Notes: generated by a model from the sequence alone, not told the origin. A DNA stretch of 64,000 nucleotides from Armatimonadetes bacterium Uphvl-Ar1 (GCA_002162075.1 CP021423.1:558001-622000), one strand, 5' to 3'; counted from the first letter of the stretch, positions 26,283-34,086 are shown. Translations and numbers: made by a program.

Positions 26283-27278
26283 TTATGTGTCCACATATTT
26301 GCGCATTTCCTGCCTTCGGATTCGGATGTAATGCGCCTCTGTTGTTTTGGAGTCTGACTGGCCCATAAGGGAGGCAACGACGCTCACTGGGTCTCCTCGC
26401 TCGGCGCGGATTGTGGCGAAACTCCGGCGAAGATCATAGAGCGGGGCATGCGGAACCTCGGCTTTTTGCAAGGCTTCCTTCCATGCTTTAGCAACTTTGC
26501 TTTGATCCATGTTGCCAGGAAAGATGAACTCTTCGGAGCCAAGGGCCATCAGATGTGGCAGCATCCAATTTGCGATTGGCCTGGGTTCTCGCCCCTTCGC
26601 GGTTTTTGCGCCATGGAAGTAGACCCCATCCTCATCCCGTATCAAATCATCCCAGCGAAGTGGAGCCGCTTCCGACCAGGGCCGAGCTCCCGTTGCCCAG
26701 AGGAATGCAAAGAAGGCTCGATAGACTGGATTCTCTGTGTGCGCCAAGACTTTTTGGAGTTTGGCCGCTGTAAAGATTTGGGCTTTATGATTCGATTCCA
26801 GTTTGATTGGGCGAGCAAGGGAGGCGGGGTTATCGGGAATGCGCCGCTCCCGCTGGGCTTCTTTGAAAGCGATGCGAAGAACTTTGAGGATTTCCTGGGC
26901 GTTCCGTTTCGTGGATGCTTTCGCGAGGGCCGCGTCGATCATCGGTGCCGTCACGTCGTGGAGTAGGTGCCAACCTAGTAGCGTCTTCGCCTCCCTTACT
27001 GCCCGGGCATAATTCGATTTGGTGTGATCGTTCCCTTGGGCTGAAGTTGTGAGCCAAGAATCCAGCCACTCCCCGAGCGTTATGTCATAGTGAACTTTCT
27101 TGTCCGATGTTTGTTCTAGTCGCTTTGCAAGTTCCCGTTTTGCTTCCCGGTTGCTGTAGCATGTGACCTGCTTGCGCTTGACTTTCCCATCCACCATCGT
27201 CACATAGTAGCGAACAATCCAGACCCCTCTTGCTTTGTTTTCAAATATAGAACCGGAACCTTTCCGCCTACGACGCAT
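26283..27278 (-). CDS. Tyrosine-type site-specific integrase
   Basis: 331 residues. N-terminal arm-binding region, core-binding SAM-like domain (residues about 65-150), then the catalytic domain with ATGARPWSEAAPLRW (Arg199), YDLRRSFATIR (Arg284/285) and SDSKTTEAHYIRI (nucleophile Tyr317). The two usual histidines are replaced in the aligned positions by Tyr281 and Gln307, which is uncommon. It integrates and excises the prophage. It ends 65 bases from the tRNA-Thr CCA and points at it, as integrases next to their att site often do. Confidence 0.92.
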   Translation of the reverse strand: MRRRRKGSGSIFENKARGVWIVRYYVTMVDGKVKRKQVTCYSNREAKRELAKRLEQTSDKKVHYDITLGEWLDSWLTTSAQGNDHTKSNYARAVREAKTLLGWHLLHDVTAPMIDAALAKASTKRNAQEILKVLRIAFKEAQRERRIPDNPASLARPIKLESNHKAQIFTAAKLQKVLAHTENPVYRAFFAFLWATGARPWSEAAPLRWDDLIRDEDGVYFHGAKTAKGREPRPIANWMLPHLMALGSEEFIFPGNMDQSKVAKAWKEALQKAEVPHAPLYDLRRSFATIRAERGDPVSVVASLMGQSDSKTTEAHYIRIRRQEMRKYVDT

Positions 27279-27287
27279 GGAATTCGA

Positions 27288-27515
27288 TTATGCACTCAGT
27301 TGGATGTGAGATTGCAACGAGTAGTCAATGATGTCTTCTGGATTGAAGTACGTTCGGGACCCATCCTTCATGGCCCGAATCTTCTTTTCTTTGACTCTGG
27401 TTTGCAGTTGAGATTCAGACATATCGAGGAGACTAGCAGCTTGCGCACACGAAAGGCGGACGCCGTATCGCACGACGATCCCGATCACCATTGCCTCTCG
27501 TATGCTTGGAGTCAC
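27288..27515 (-). CDS. Excisionase-like small HTH protein
   Basis: 75 residues. GVRLSCAQAASLLDMSESQLQTRVKEKKIRAMKDGSRTYFNPEDIIDY is a MerR/excisionase-type winged helix (helix_turn_helix_17 style). Directly upstream of the integrase on the same strand, 9 bases apart, it is the best candidate for the recombination directionality factor. ATG overlaps the upstream stop by 4 bases. Confidence 0.75.
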   Translation of the reverse strand: MTPSIREAMVIGIVVRYGVRLSCAQAASLLDMSESQLQTRVKEKKIRAMKDGSRTYFNPEDIIDYSLQSHIQLSA

Positions 27516-27712
27516 TTCTGTTCATCCTCCCACCAAGGCACTTCCCATCCGTCGTTGGTGAAGTATCTCGTTTGTGGTTCGTGGGCACAAGTAGCGTCAC
27601 AGCATCTTGGGCAAAGAATCTCGGCTACGTCGGCGCGTTTAGGGTCAGTCGCTTCTCTCTCTGCTTTTTTTTCTTTTAGACATCGAGGGCATCGAATCAG
27701 TATCTCACTCAT
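27512..27712 (-). CDS. Small zinc-ribbon-like protein
   Basis: 66 residues with CPRC at residues 8-11 and CPRC-CDATC near residues 34-41, the spacing of a small zinc ribbon. No more specific family. Coupled by 4-base overlap to the excisionase-like gene and by 8 bases to the XRE gene. Confidence 0.6.
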   Translation of the reverse strand: MSEILIRCPRCLKEKKAEREATDPKRADVAEILCPRCCDATCAHEPQTRYFTNDGWEVPWWEDEQK

Positions 27713-27962
27713 CGCCCCACCTCACGAACGTTACAACCCTCTCAAGTCCCAGCTTCTCAGCGACTGCAGTGGATATCTCTCGTCGGCCTTTCAGAATGTC
27801 GGACAAGTATTGCGGGGAAATACCAATTTGTTCTGCAACGGTCTTTTGGCTGGACTTTTGGCACTCCCGCATAATCAAATGAACAACATCGGATGGACGC
27901 AGTTGCACAAAGCCACCAGGGAGCGACATGGCTCGGCCAGGGTGCTCTTCAAATTTGGTCAT
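27705..27962 (-). CDS. XRE/HigA-like HTH regulator
   Basis: 85 residues. KTVAEQIGISPQYLSDILKGRREISTAVAEKLGL is a clear Cro/C1-type helix-turn-helix (residues about 40-73). Similar proteins occur as HigA antitoxins or phage regulators; no HigB-like toxin is seen next to it, so a regulatory role in the early operon is more likely. Overlaps both neighbours. Confidence 0.75.
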   Translation of the reverse strand: MTKFEEHPGRAMSLPGGFVQLRPSDVVHLIMRECQKSSQKTVAEQIGISPQYLSDILKGRREISTAVAEKLGLERVVTFVRWGDE

Positions 27963-28150
27963 TCCGAAAAGTCACCCCTTTCAATCATGTCCGCAAGTTG
28001 ATCAAGAATTGCGGTCGACCTTTCGTCGCGTCCGCTCTTCCTGGCATCCTCGCGACCTTGAACAGCCAGTAATCTAATGTTTGCTGCAATCTTTGACCGC
28101 TCTGCACGTTCAGCCAATAATTGAATTTCAGCTATTGATGCGGGAGTCAT
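27959..28150 (-). CDS. Small hypothetical early protein
   Basis: 63 residues, helical and charged (LLAERAERSKIAANIRLLAVQ). The ATG at 28150 is chosen because ATGA overlaps the stop of the upstream gene; a further in-frame start lies at 28171. Function unknown. Confidence 0.55.
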   Translation of the reverse strand: MTPASIAEIQLLAERAERSKIAANIRLLAVQGREDARKSGRDERSTAILDQLADMIERGDFSE

Positions 28151-28389
28151 TCCGAGTCGGCCTCCTCCCATTCCGCGATAACTGGCTGAACGATCAACTT
28201 AGCTCGGTCGGCATAGGTGGTTGTGCCTGCCCAAAACACTTCACCGGAGGAGCAAAACACGCAATTCGCATAGTCTGAATTCTCATATTCTGACTTAAAG
28301 CACAGATCACCTTCAAATACGAAATGACCAGGCGGGCAGTCGGCAAGAGTTGTGGGCCATGCGCATGGCTTTACGACTAGACGCTTCAT
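28147..28389 (-). CDS. Small cysteine-rich hypothetical protein
   Basis: 80 residues with Cys at about 9, 18, 30, 44 and 47, including CVFC, which could bind zinc. The start ATG overlaps the stop of the 24-residue frame at 28386 by 4 bases. Function unknown. Confidence 0.6.
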   Translation of the reverse strand: MKRLVVKPCAWPTTLADCPPGHFVFEGDLCFKSEYENSDYANCVFCSSGEVFWAGTTTYADRAKLIVQPVIAEWEEADSE

Positions 28390-28460
28390 TCCGAGTCAGC
28401 CTCCTTTTGTTGCTTGAACACGTCGTAGGCCAAGTTCAAAGGTTGGTTGAAGGTAATCAC
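28386..28460 (-). CDS. Possible 24-residue microprotein
   Basis: GTG start at 28460 overlapping the upstream stop (GTGA) and a TGA stop overlapping the next ATG (ATGA). Sequence MITFNQPLNLAYDVFKQQKE plus four residues. It exactly fills the gap between two coupled genes, and AAGGGG at its start could serve as a ribosome site. Existence is inferred from the overlaps only. Confidence 0.4.
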   Translation of the reverse strand: MITFNQPLNLAYDVFKQQKEADSE

Positions 28461-28594
28461 CCCTTCACCGGCTTGATCTCCAAATACAACCCTTTGTCCG
28501 GAAACACCGCTTTGACCCCATCGCTGGCATCTTCCACCAATTGGCGGACAAATTCGAGTTGGGTTTCGTTGAGGGTGATTGTGAGGGTTTTCAT
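28457..28594 (-). CDS. Small hypothetical early protein (45 residues)
   Basis: MKTLTITLNETQLEFVRQLV followed by EDASDGVKAVFPDKGLYLEI. ATG at 28594 overlaps the stop of the gene at 28591 by 4 bases; the stop overlaps the microprotein start. An amphipathic strand-helix pattern; no family recognised. Confidence 0.55.
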   Translation of the reverse strand: MKTLTITLNETQLEFVRQLVEDASDGVKAVFPDKGLYLEIKPVKG

Positions 28595-28863
28595 TGCTTC
28601 ACCTTGATCAAGTCACCATCAAGAACAAGGAAGAGGGGCAGTTCAAACAAGTTGATTAAAACGGTGGTTAACCCTTCGTCGTCGTAGTCAACCCATCCAT
28701 AGTCGGGGTTGTCATTCTGGACGATGTAGGTTGCATATCGCTCACCCTTTTGATTTACGCAGATCGCTACGGTGATCCTGTCCCCGCCCCAATCTGCAAT
28801 AACGGTTCCACTTTCCACCCCTTCCGCCGGGATGTCTTTAATGTTGATGATTTTTTCAGCCAT
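28591..28863 (-). CDS. Small hypothetical early protein
   Basis: 90 residues from ATG 28863 (MAEKIINIKDIPAEGV...). Beta-rich, acidic, with WVDYDDEGLTTVLINLFELP. The frame stays open upstream, but the upstream residues come from a structured non-coding stretch (28942-29004). AGAGA lies before the ATG. Function unknown. Confidence 0.55.
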   Translation of the reverse strand: MAEKIINIKDIPAEGVESGTVIADWGGDRITVAICVNQKGERYATYIVQNDNPDYGWVDYDDEGLTTVLINLFELPLFLVLDGDLIKVKQ

Positions 28864-28941
28864 GATTTTCTCTGCTAGTAAAGTTTTTGGGGGCCATTGC
28901 TGACCCCCTGGTTTTTTGGGTTTTGGGGTGAACGTAGAATG

Positions 28942-29004
28942 AGCCGGGGAGCGCGGACAAACACCAACGCGCTTGCTCCGGGGATGCACAGCCCCGCCCC
29001 GGCT
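28942..29004 (-). other. Structured intergenic element in the early operon
   Basis: Outer arms AGCCGGGG (28942-28949) and CCCCGGCT (28997-29004) enclose a second hairpin GAGCGCG / CGCGCTTGCTC. Just downstream on the minus strand, GGGGGTCA-GCAA-TGGCCCCC forms a stem with a GNRA loop. The 147-base gap between the genes at 29011 and 28863 is otherwise empty. Could be an attenuator, processing site or antitermination-type structure. Confidence 0.5.
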
Positions 29005-29010
29005 GATTCC

Positions 29011-29379
29011 TTAGCTCGCCTCCTCCTGTGGTGATTCCTTGACCGGTTGGTCAGAAGGTTGTTGACCATCCACATGGTCAAAGCGTTGATGATTGAGATA
29101 GTTGTAGAGCTCGGGCATTGCGGTTGCACCTGCTCCACAAGCTTGGACTTCGGAGTCCGAGTCCCAAATGGCTTGCATTGCATCAATAGAGGAAAAACCA
29201 AGCTCCACAGCGTCAGCAAGTGCCTTTTTCGCGCCGAGTAGTTCGGAGACAATTGCGTCAAACTTTGACGTCGCAACTAAGTAGTATTCGCCTGGTTCTG
29301 GCTGAAGATCCCAGCAGAGAATGTCCCCAGGCTCCAAATCGACAAGGCCATCTGGCAAGTAATGTTCCTGATCTGTCAC
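29011..29379 (-). CDS. Hypothetical early protein
   Basis: 122 residues from GTG 29379, which overlaps the upstream stop as GTGA; an ATG at 29424 would overlap the neighbour by 49 bases and is less likely. DLEPGDILCWDLQPEPGEYYLV is followed by a helical region and an acidic Gln/Pro-rich tail. No family recognised. Confidence 0.55.
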   Translation of the reverse strand: MTDQEHYLPDGLVDLEPGDILCWDLQPEPGEYYLVATSKFDAIVSELLGAKKALADAVELGFSSIDAMQAIWDSDSEVQACGAGATAMPELYNYLNHQRFDHVDGQQPSDQPVKESPQEEAS

Positions 29380-29606
29380 CGCACAAACCCCCAGATCACG
29401 AACGCTGTCGCCGCCACCAGGCAAACCGCCTGAACCGTGTGCCAGATCGTCCAGCTTGGGCAGTCGTCATCTTTCTTGATGGTCAAATCACCTGGTGCAT
29501 TGCTGAGGTCGGCCGCAATGGCTTTGGCTCGTTTTGCCGCCAAATCAACCTCGTTGCTGTCTGATTTGAACTGCTCGACATTCGGGTCGAATTCGCGGGG
29601 GAGCAT
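29376..29606 (-). CDS. Small membrane-anchored early protein
   Basis: 76 residues: charged N-terminus (KSDSNEVDLAAKRAKAIAAD) and one C-terminal membrane helix (VQAVCLVAATAFVIWGFV). A tail-anchored inner-membrane protein; role unknown. The ATG overlaps the MBL-fold stop by one base. Confidence 0.6.
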   Translation of the reverse strand: MLPREFDPNVEQFKSDSNEVDLAAKRAKAIAADLSNAPGDLTIKKDDDCPSWTIWHTVQAVCLVAATAFVIWGFVR

Positions 29607-30328
29607 CAGAACGGCACCTCATGTTTCCCGGCAATGTAAACCGGAACTCCCGTCTTCGCCGCAATCCGTTCTTTGAACATCCGCTCATCCGAGTTGCCGT
29701 CCGAGAGGTGAAGCAAATGGATCTCCTGCAAGGAGCTAAGGTCATTAGCGTCGAGAAACTTTTCCAGCGTTTCGAGGCTCATGTGATTAGTGCGAGTCCG
29801 GCTGTACCGGCGGGCATCCATCCCACCCCGAATCGTGTTGTCTCGCATGATCTCAACCGAGTGGTTGCATTCAATGAAGAGGTGAGTGAGTCCCGGGAAT
29901 TTGTTCCGGCTCCAAGCAGTGTCAGAGAGATAAAGGCAGGTTGCACCACCACCCTTGATCACATAGCCGACAGTGCCCGGGCAGTCATGCACACAATCGA
30001 CGGCCACAACCTGCCAATCACCAACTCTGAACTCCTTGTACGGGGTGATGATCTTTGAGCGATGCGTCCGGTGAGCTTTGAGGTGATCCCATGTTTCAAG
30101 CGTCGCGTAGCAGTTGACACCAGCGGCGAGGAGCCCTTTGAATCCCTTGACGTGATCGCCGTGACCGTGGGTAATCAGACAGCCATCAAGCTGAGTGACC
30201 TTATAGGCAAGCCCGCGCTGAATTTGATCGAAGCCGAGACCACAATCGAGGAGGAGAGAGTTGCCGCCGGATGACAGCAGATAGGAACATCCGGCAGAAC
30301 TTGAGGCAAGAGGCTTGAATGTGATCAA
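29606..30328 (-). CDS. MBL-fold metallohydrolase
   Basis: 240 residues. CLITHGHGDHVKG (residues about 51-63) is the HxHxDH metal site; LDCGLG and ECNHSVEIM and the late HLSDGNSDE support the fold. The branch resembles YycJ/WalJ-type phosphodiesterases. Between recT and small early genes with a 4-base overlap to recT, so it probably acts on DNA or nucleotides during phage recombination, but other hydrolase roles are possible. Confidence 0.8.
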   Translation of the reverse strand: MITFKPLASSSAGCSYLLSSGGNSLLLDCGLGFDQIQRGLAYKVTQLDGCLITHGHGDHVKGFKGLLAAGVNCYATLETWDHLKAHRTHRSKIITPYKEFRVGDWQVVAVDCVHDCPGTVGYVIKGGGATCLYLSDTAWSRNKFPGLTHLFIECNHSVEIMRDNTIRGGMDARRYSRTRTNHMSLETLEKFLDANDLSSLQEIHLLHLSDGNSDERMFKERIAAKTGVPVYIAGKHEVPF

Positions 30329-31248
30329 AATGGAGCACCAGATTCCTCGACCGGAGCTTTGCCGATCTTTTCTTCCGGATAAGGGTCACCAACAACAGCG
30401 GTTTCTGCCTCTGCATTGACTTCACCAACCTCGGGTGAGCCAATTTCAACGGCAACAGCATCTTCATATTCTTCGACCGCCTGGTTAACCTGTGCGTCGG
30501 CTGAATCCATTTCTGCCTCCGCAATTGCCTGCATCAGAAGTGCGTCATTCGAGGCATTGATGATTGGCTTGCAGCACTTCCGAATGACCGTCCGGAGTGA
30601 CATTTCTTCTGGGAATTTATTGTGAGTTGCCCAGTCTGATTCCGGCTTGTACGTCTTCGATTGAGACCAGCTTTGCTTGATCTCTTTTGTAGTCATCACC
30701 GTTGCACCCTGGTCAACCCCGTCGGCGTCGGTGTATCCACAGTACGCACCAACGATCTCGTTGTCAGCATTGTCGAACGAAGTCTTGTGCTTGACATACT
30801 TGCGACCTCGCTCGATGTCAACTTCAACGGTGTCCCCTTTTCGGATGACTGAGTAATAAAACTCAATCCCCGGCTTCGCTCGCTTTGCGAGCACCATGTC
30901 ACCAAAGTAGCTTCGCTGACATTGGAGAGAATTCCCGTAGACGATTAAGTAGCAGTGCTTCTTCGCCGGGTCAAGTCCCTGAATCGCCATCGTCCGAAGG
31001 GCGTGAACGATGCTTGCTTTTGTGCATACGCTGAGGGCCGGACGCTTATCCTTGTCAACAATGTCCTGCAACAAAAGCCAGGCTGATTGAATGGCGTTCT
31101 CTGGAGAGTAATCAGGTGGAACATGAAGCTGACCAGATGCTATAAATTGTTTGATCTGAGCCATCGACCCGTCAAGGATTTGCCGCTTGAGGTCTTGGGT
31201 CGTATTTGGCGAGTTGACGATCTGGGTTTCTTGAGTGGTTGTTTCCAT
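30325..31248 (-). CDS. recT: RecT-family single-strand annealing protein
   Basis: 307 residues. RPALSVCTKASIVHALRTMAIQGLDP, KKHCYLIVYGNSLQCQRSYFGD and YKPESDWATHNKFPEEMSLRTVIRKCCK match RecT. It binds single-stranded DNA and anneals complementary strands, here with the SbcC-like ATPase upstream. The acidic C-terminal tail (residues 245-307) is typical of a protein-interaction segment. Overlaps the ATPase stop by one base. Confidence 0.93.
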   Translation of the reverse strand: METTTQETQIVNSPNTTQDLKRQILDGSMAQIKQFIASGQLHVPPDYSPENAIQSAWLLLQDIVDKDKRPALSVCTKASIVHALRTMAIQGLDPAKKHCYLIVYGNSLQCQRSYFGDMVLAKRAKPGIEFYYSVIRKGDTVEVDIERGRKYVKHKTSFDNADNEIVGAYCGYTDADGVDQGATVMTTKEIKQSWSQSKTYKPESDWATHNKFPEEMSLRTVIRKCCKPIINASNDALLMQAIAEAEMDSADAQVNQAVEEYEDAVAVEIGSPEVGEVNAEAETAVVGDPYPEEKIGKAPVEESGAPF

Positions 31249-33218
31249 TAAAGTGCGAGTTCCTTTTGAGTCGAGTCCGCAGTTTCGATGCGGAGCGTTT
31301 TGTCAGCAGCCGATACGATCAGCCGGACTTGCTGACCGGTTGTCGGCAGAATTTGAGTGACGGATTCAGCGTTGTCCAGCACAATAGGCGGAGCAAAACC
31401 AAAGTGATTGGCAAGGGTGTTGATGATGTCGAGGCCGACGTTCATCCTCATTCCGTGATTTAGCGAGGCGAATGGCACACCATCCACCACCGTCTCGCAG
31501 CACTCGGCAATCCCGCCGTTCACCTGAACATCGAACAACTTAAACCGAGCGATGCTGAATTTCGAGTTGATTCGGTCAGTAAGCATCCGAACCTTGACTT
31601 TGATAAAGTCTTCAATCAAAGCGACTTCAGACTTCATTCGCTCATATTCACCCGCAAGCGATGTCTCCTCGGCTTCCAGCTCGGCAACTCGTGTTTTGAC
31701 CCTTGCCGATTCCTCGATTGCCAGGTTGTGTCGCTTTGCCTCATTCAGCTCCGCTTCAACTTCGGAGATTTCAATTGCAACCGCCTCAAGTGCTGATTCA
31801 TTGCCAGCTTCGAGGTCAGAGACCTGAGCGATCACGGAGTCCTTTTCCGTCTTCATCTTTTGGTATTCGGAGTCTTGACCAGGGTCGGCGGGCGATGCGA
31901 CCTTTGTTTCGGCGTCGGCTTTGAGCGTATCGACTACCTTGGATTGCTCATCCACCAAAAGGAGGAGGCGATCAATCTCGTTGGTCTTGTTTTCAATCTG
32001 AGCAGTTAGTTTCGCGATCAGCTCACCCGTGGCTTTGCCGCCAGCGGCGATTCTTTCCAACTCATCAGATTTCAGCGTGTTGTGGTTTCTCTGAGCCTTA
32101 GTTTTAGCGGCTTCCACTTCACCTGCGGGGAGTGCTTGACCGCATGCTCCGCAAGTGTCATCACCCTTCCACTCAAACTCCTTCGATTGGACTTCGTCGT
32201 ACTTGGAGCGAAGAGCGTCACGCTTTTCCACCAATCCAGCGAGAGCAGATTCGTCGGCGACCTTTTCGCCTTTGAGTCTGCTGAGTTGAGATTGGTGCTG
32301 TTCGAGTTCGGTCTGCTTTGACCGAACTACCGCCATCGCCGCATCATAATCTTTCGTAGATTCGGTGCGGAGCCTGGTGATGACCTGGCTCATTTGGCTG
32401 TCAATCTCGGAAACCCGAGCGCGAAGGTTACTGACCTCGCCACCGGATGTTATTCGACTTCGTTTGTCGCGGAGCTGAGCCAGCCGGGTTTCGATTTCGG
32501 TTGTTGGCTTCACTTCACCGCCAGCGGCAAGATCAGCGACAGACCGAAGGTTTTCATCAATGCGACCAGGGATTTCCTTGATGCGCTCATTGATCTTCGC
32601 CATGCCCGCCTTGAGCACCTTTTGGTGATCATCGGTGGTTCGACCATCCAGGATTGCAGGGAGCTTCGAGAGATTTGGGTTTGCGTCAATGACATCGCTG
32701 TCTGTGATGTCGCCACAGACTTCAAGCAGAGCCCGTCGGCGTTCTTGCCATGACAGATTGACGTTGAAGTGCTGAGGGTCGGAAAGGAGCCGGAATAGCT
32801 TTTCCGAGCAGATTGACTCGACCTTAGCGTCGTACTCCTTCTTTTGAACCGGAACATCATTTACGAAGTAGTGAGTGGTGTGACCGGAGAAGCTAGAGTC
32901 CTTGCTTCCCCGTGTCTTGACCCAATCTTCCTTGTAGACCCGGCGGAGGTTAATTGACTTGGCGCCAACTTCAAACGCACCTTCCACCTCATGTTCGAGG
33001 TGGTGGATTGCTTCGCCAGTTTTCGAGTCCAGGGTCTTGATCTCGAACTGGCCCCGGTTGAGAGAATCCTTTCCGAATAGGAGCCAGTAGTAAGCATCCG
33101 CCACGGTTGTCTTGCCAGCGGCGTTGTCTCCGAAGATGAGAAGGTCGTTCCCGCAGGGGGTGACGGTCAAATCCCTCACCCCTTTGAAATTGCGAAGCCG
33201 AAGCGAGAGGAGCTTCAC
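31248..33218 (-). CDS. SbcC/Rad50-like AAA ATPase
   Basis: 656 residues from GTG 33218, where the product begins MKLLSLRLRNFKGV as in the family; TTG 33254 is an alternative. Walker A is FGDNAAGKTT near residue 28. Long coiled coils flank a zinc hook CGACG near residue 365, and the C-terminal part (LNHGMRMNVGLDI, PIVLDNAESV) gives the signature and Walker B halves. It probably processes DNA ends for RecT; no SbcD-like nuclease is adjacent, unless the MBL-fold protein fills that role. Confidence 0.85.
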   Translation of the reverse strand: MKLLSLRLRNFKGVRDLTVTPCGNDLLIFGDNAAGKTTVADAYYWLLFGKDSLNRGQFEIKTLDSKTGEAIHHLEHEVEGAFEVGAKSINLRRVYKEDWVKTRGSKDSSFSGHTTHYFVNDVPVQKKEYDAKVESICSEKLFRLLSDPQHFNVNLSWQERRRALLEVCGDITDSDVIDANPNLSKLPAILDGRTTDDHQKVLKAGMAKINERIKEIPGRIDENLRSVADLAAGGEVKPTTEIETRLAQLRDKRSRITSGGEVSNLRARVSEIDSQMSQVITRLRTESTKDYDAAMAVVRSKQTELEQHQSQLSRLKGEKVADESALAGLVEKRDALRSKYDEVQSKEFEWKGDDTCGACGQALPAGEVEAAKTKAQRNHNTLKSDELERIAAGGKATGELIAKLTAQIENKTNEIDRLLLLVDEQSKVVDTLKADAETKVASPADPGQDSEYQKMKTEKDSVIAQVSDLEAGNESALEAVAIEISEVEAELNEAKRHNLAIEESARVKTRVAELEAEETSLAGEYERMKSEVALIEDFIKVKVRMLTDRINSKFSIARFKLFDVQVNGGIAECCETVVDGVPFASLNHGMRMNVGLDIINTLANHFGFAPPIVLDNAESVTQILPTTGQQVRLIVSAADKTLRIETADSTQKELAL

Positions 33219-33345
33219 CGAAATACCCCCGGAACAACGGGTGAGCTTTGTCAAGATGCCGCTGATTCTTGACCTTGCGGCGTTTGCGCGGAGTGATTTC
33301 CTGAATGTTCGGCCCGATAGGAGGCCATTTCTGTGTGTGTGTCAT
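32989..33345 (-). CDS. Possible overlapping small gene at the head of the early operon
   Basis: The first ATG after the leftward promoter is at 33345 with AAGGT 7 bases before it, and the frame begins MTHTQKWPPIGPNIQEITPR followed by a basic KRRKVKNQRH segment. It stays open to 32989 and overlaps the ATPase start by about 230 bases. The first 42 codons lie before the ATPase start and look translatable; the rest is probably a shadow. Leader peptide or chance frame. Confidence 0.25.
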   Translation of the reverse strand: MTHTQKWPPIGPNIQEITPRKRRKVKNQRHLDKAHPLFRGYFGEAPLASASQFQRGEGFDRHPLRERPSHLRRQRRWQDNRGGCLLLAPIRKGFSQPGPVRDQDPGLENWRSNPPPRT

Positions 33346-33383
33346 TTTGAGACCTTGCAAGCCGTTTCGGTGCTCACAAGATC

Positions 33384-33412
33384 ATTATATGTCACTAGGT
33401 GACAAAAAGCAA
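33384..33412 (-). promoter_or_regulatory. Leftward early promoter with operator in its spacer
   Basis: On the minus strand TTGCTT (33412-33407) and a perfect TATAAT (33389-33384) are 17 bases apart. The spacer contains TGTCACTAGGTGACA (33390-33404), an inverted repeat TGTCAC/GTGACA. Repressor bound there would block the promoter. It drives the ATPase-recT-integrase operon. Confidence 0.75.
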
Positions 33413-33437
33413 CCCTAGTAACAAAAAAATGTAAAAA

Positions 33438-33752
33438 TTATGTCAACCGCTTCAATAGGTCTGCTGCCCGCCGAACCAAGGCGGGTTCATCGGGTTCAGC
33501 CAAAAAGTCAATCAAGAACTGGGTGACCTGCTTAATGGCTCCATCGTCGCCGTAGGTCTTGCGCCGCTCGGAAACGAACCCTACAGTAGCTAGGGTCATT
33601 GCCCTTGCCTCAATTTCGTCGCTAATGGGCTTTGTGCCTGACTCCATCATCGCCAGGTAGCTTCGCGAAACGCCAAGAGCCGTCGCAAATCTTTCTTGCG
33701 TCATTTTCCCCGGCATTGCTCGCCGGAGACTTTGTAGATCGTCGCCTGTCAC
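33438..33752 (-). CDS. XRE-family phage repressor
   Basis: 104 residues from GTG 33752. HTH: MTQERFATALGVSRSYLAMM (residues about 16-35). The C-terminal half is helical and too short for a LexA-type autocleavage domain, so induction may depend on an antirepressor (one candidate at 53,367). It lies between the two early promoters, the normal place for the lysogeny repressor. The frame is open upstream to 33833, but that part overlaps operators and is not like an HTH protein. Confidence 0.8.
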   Translation of the reverse strand: MTGDDLQSLRRAMPGKMTQERFATALGVSRSYLAMMESGTKPISDEIEARAMTLATVGFVSERRKTYGDDGAIKQVTQFLIDFLAEPDEPALVRRAADLLKRLT

Positions 33753-33826
33753 TAGCACAACAGCATAATGCAGAAAAAAGTCAACAAAATGTTGACAGGT
33801 GACAAAAATATGGTATGTTTGCTGGC
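33747..33826. promoter_or_regulatory. Divergent immunity promoter/operator region
   Basis: Rightward promoter: TTGACA (33792-33797), 16-base spacer, TATGTT (33814-33819), predicted start near 33826, one base before the ATG at 33827. Operator-like sites: TGTTGACAGGTGACA (33790-33804) overlaps the -35 box; TGTCACTAG (33747-33755) covers the repressor start; GTCAAC-N5-GTTGAC at 33780-33796. Minus-strand TATGCT (33767-33762) could serve the repressor gene. Confidence 0.65.
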
Positions 33827-34057
33827 ATGGCAAGTGACATTCAGTCTATGACTCCTTCGGAAAAGCGGGCGTATCTTCGTACTCCGATGGGAAAGGTTTT
33901 TGCCTTTGACCTATTTCTGGAAGCGGGAATAGCAGGTGTGCGCGATCTTTTTGGCGTTCACCCAAACACGGCTCGAACGGCGGTCAAAGATGGTCGGCGA
34001 ATCGTGAAAGAGCAAATTGAAACGGCCTCCGCTCCGAAACAGCAAGAGGCCAGTTAA
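33827..34057 (+). CDS. Cro-like or early regulator with HTH
   Basis: 76 residues. AGVRDLFGVHPNTARTAVKDGRRIV (residues 35-59) resembles a DNA-binding HTH. First gene of the rightward operon. ATG 33827 lies at the predicted transcription start, so the mRNA is probably leaderless; the in-frame ATG at 33815 lies inside the -10 box and is unlikely. Confidence 0.6.
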   Translation: MASDIQSMTPSEKRAYLRTPMGKVFAFDLFLEAGIAGVRDLFGVHPNTARTAVKDGRRIVKEQIETASAPKQQEAS

Positions 34058-34086
34058 TCACTCCGCGAGAACAGGAGTGCCTATCA

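Noticed and set aside
27705-27962. HigB-HigA toxin-antitoxin pair
   Set aside because: Only the HigA-like HTH is present; neighbours are a zinc-ribbon protein and a small helical protein without RelE/HigB features.
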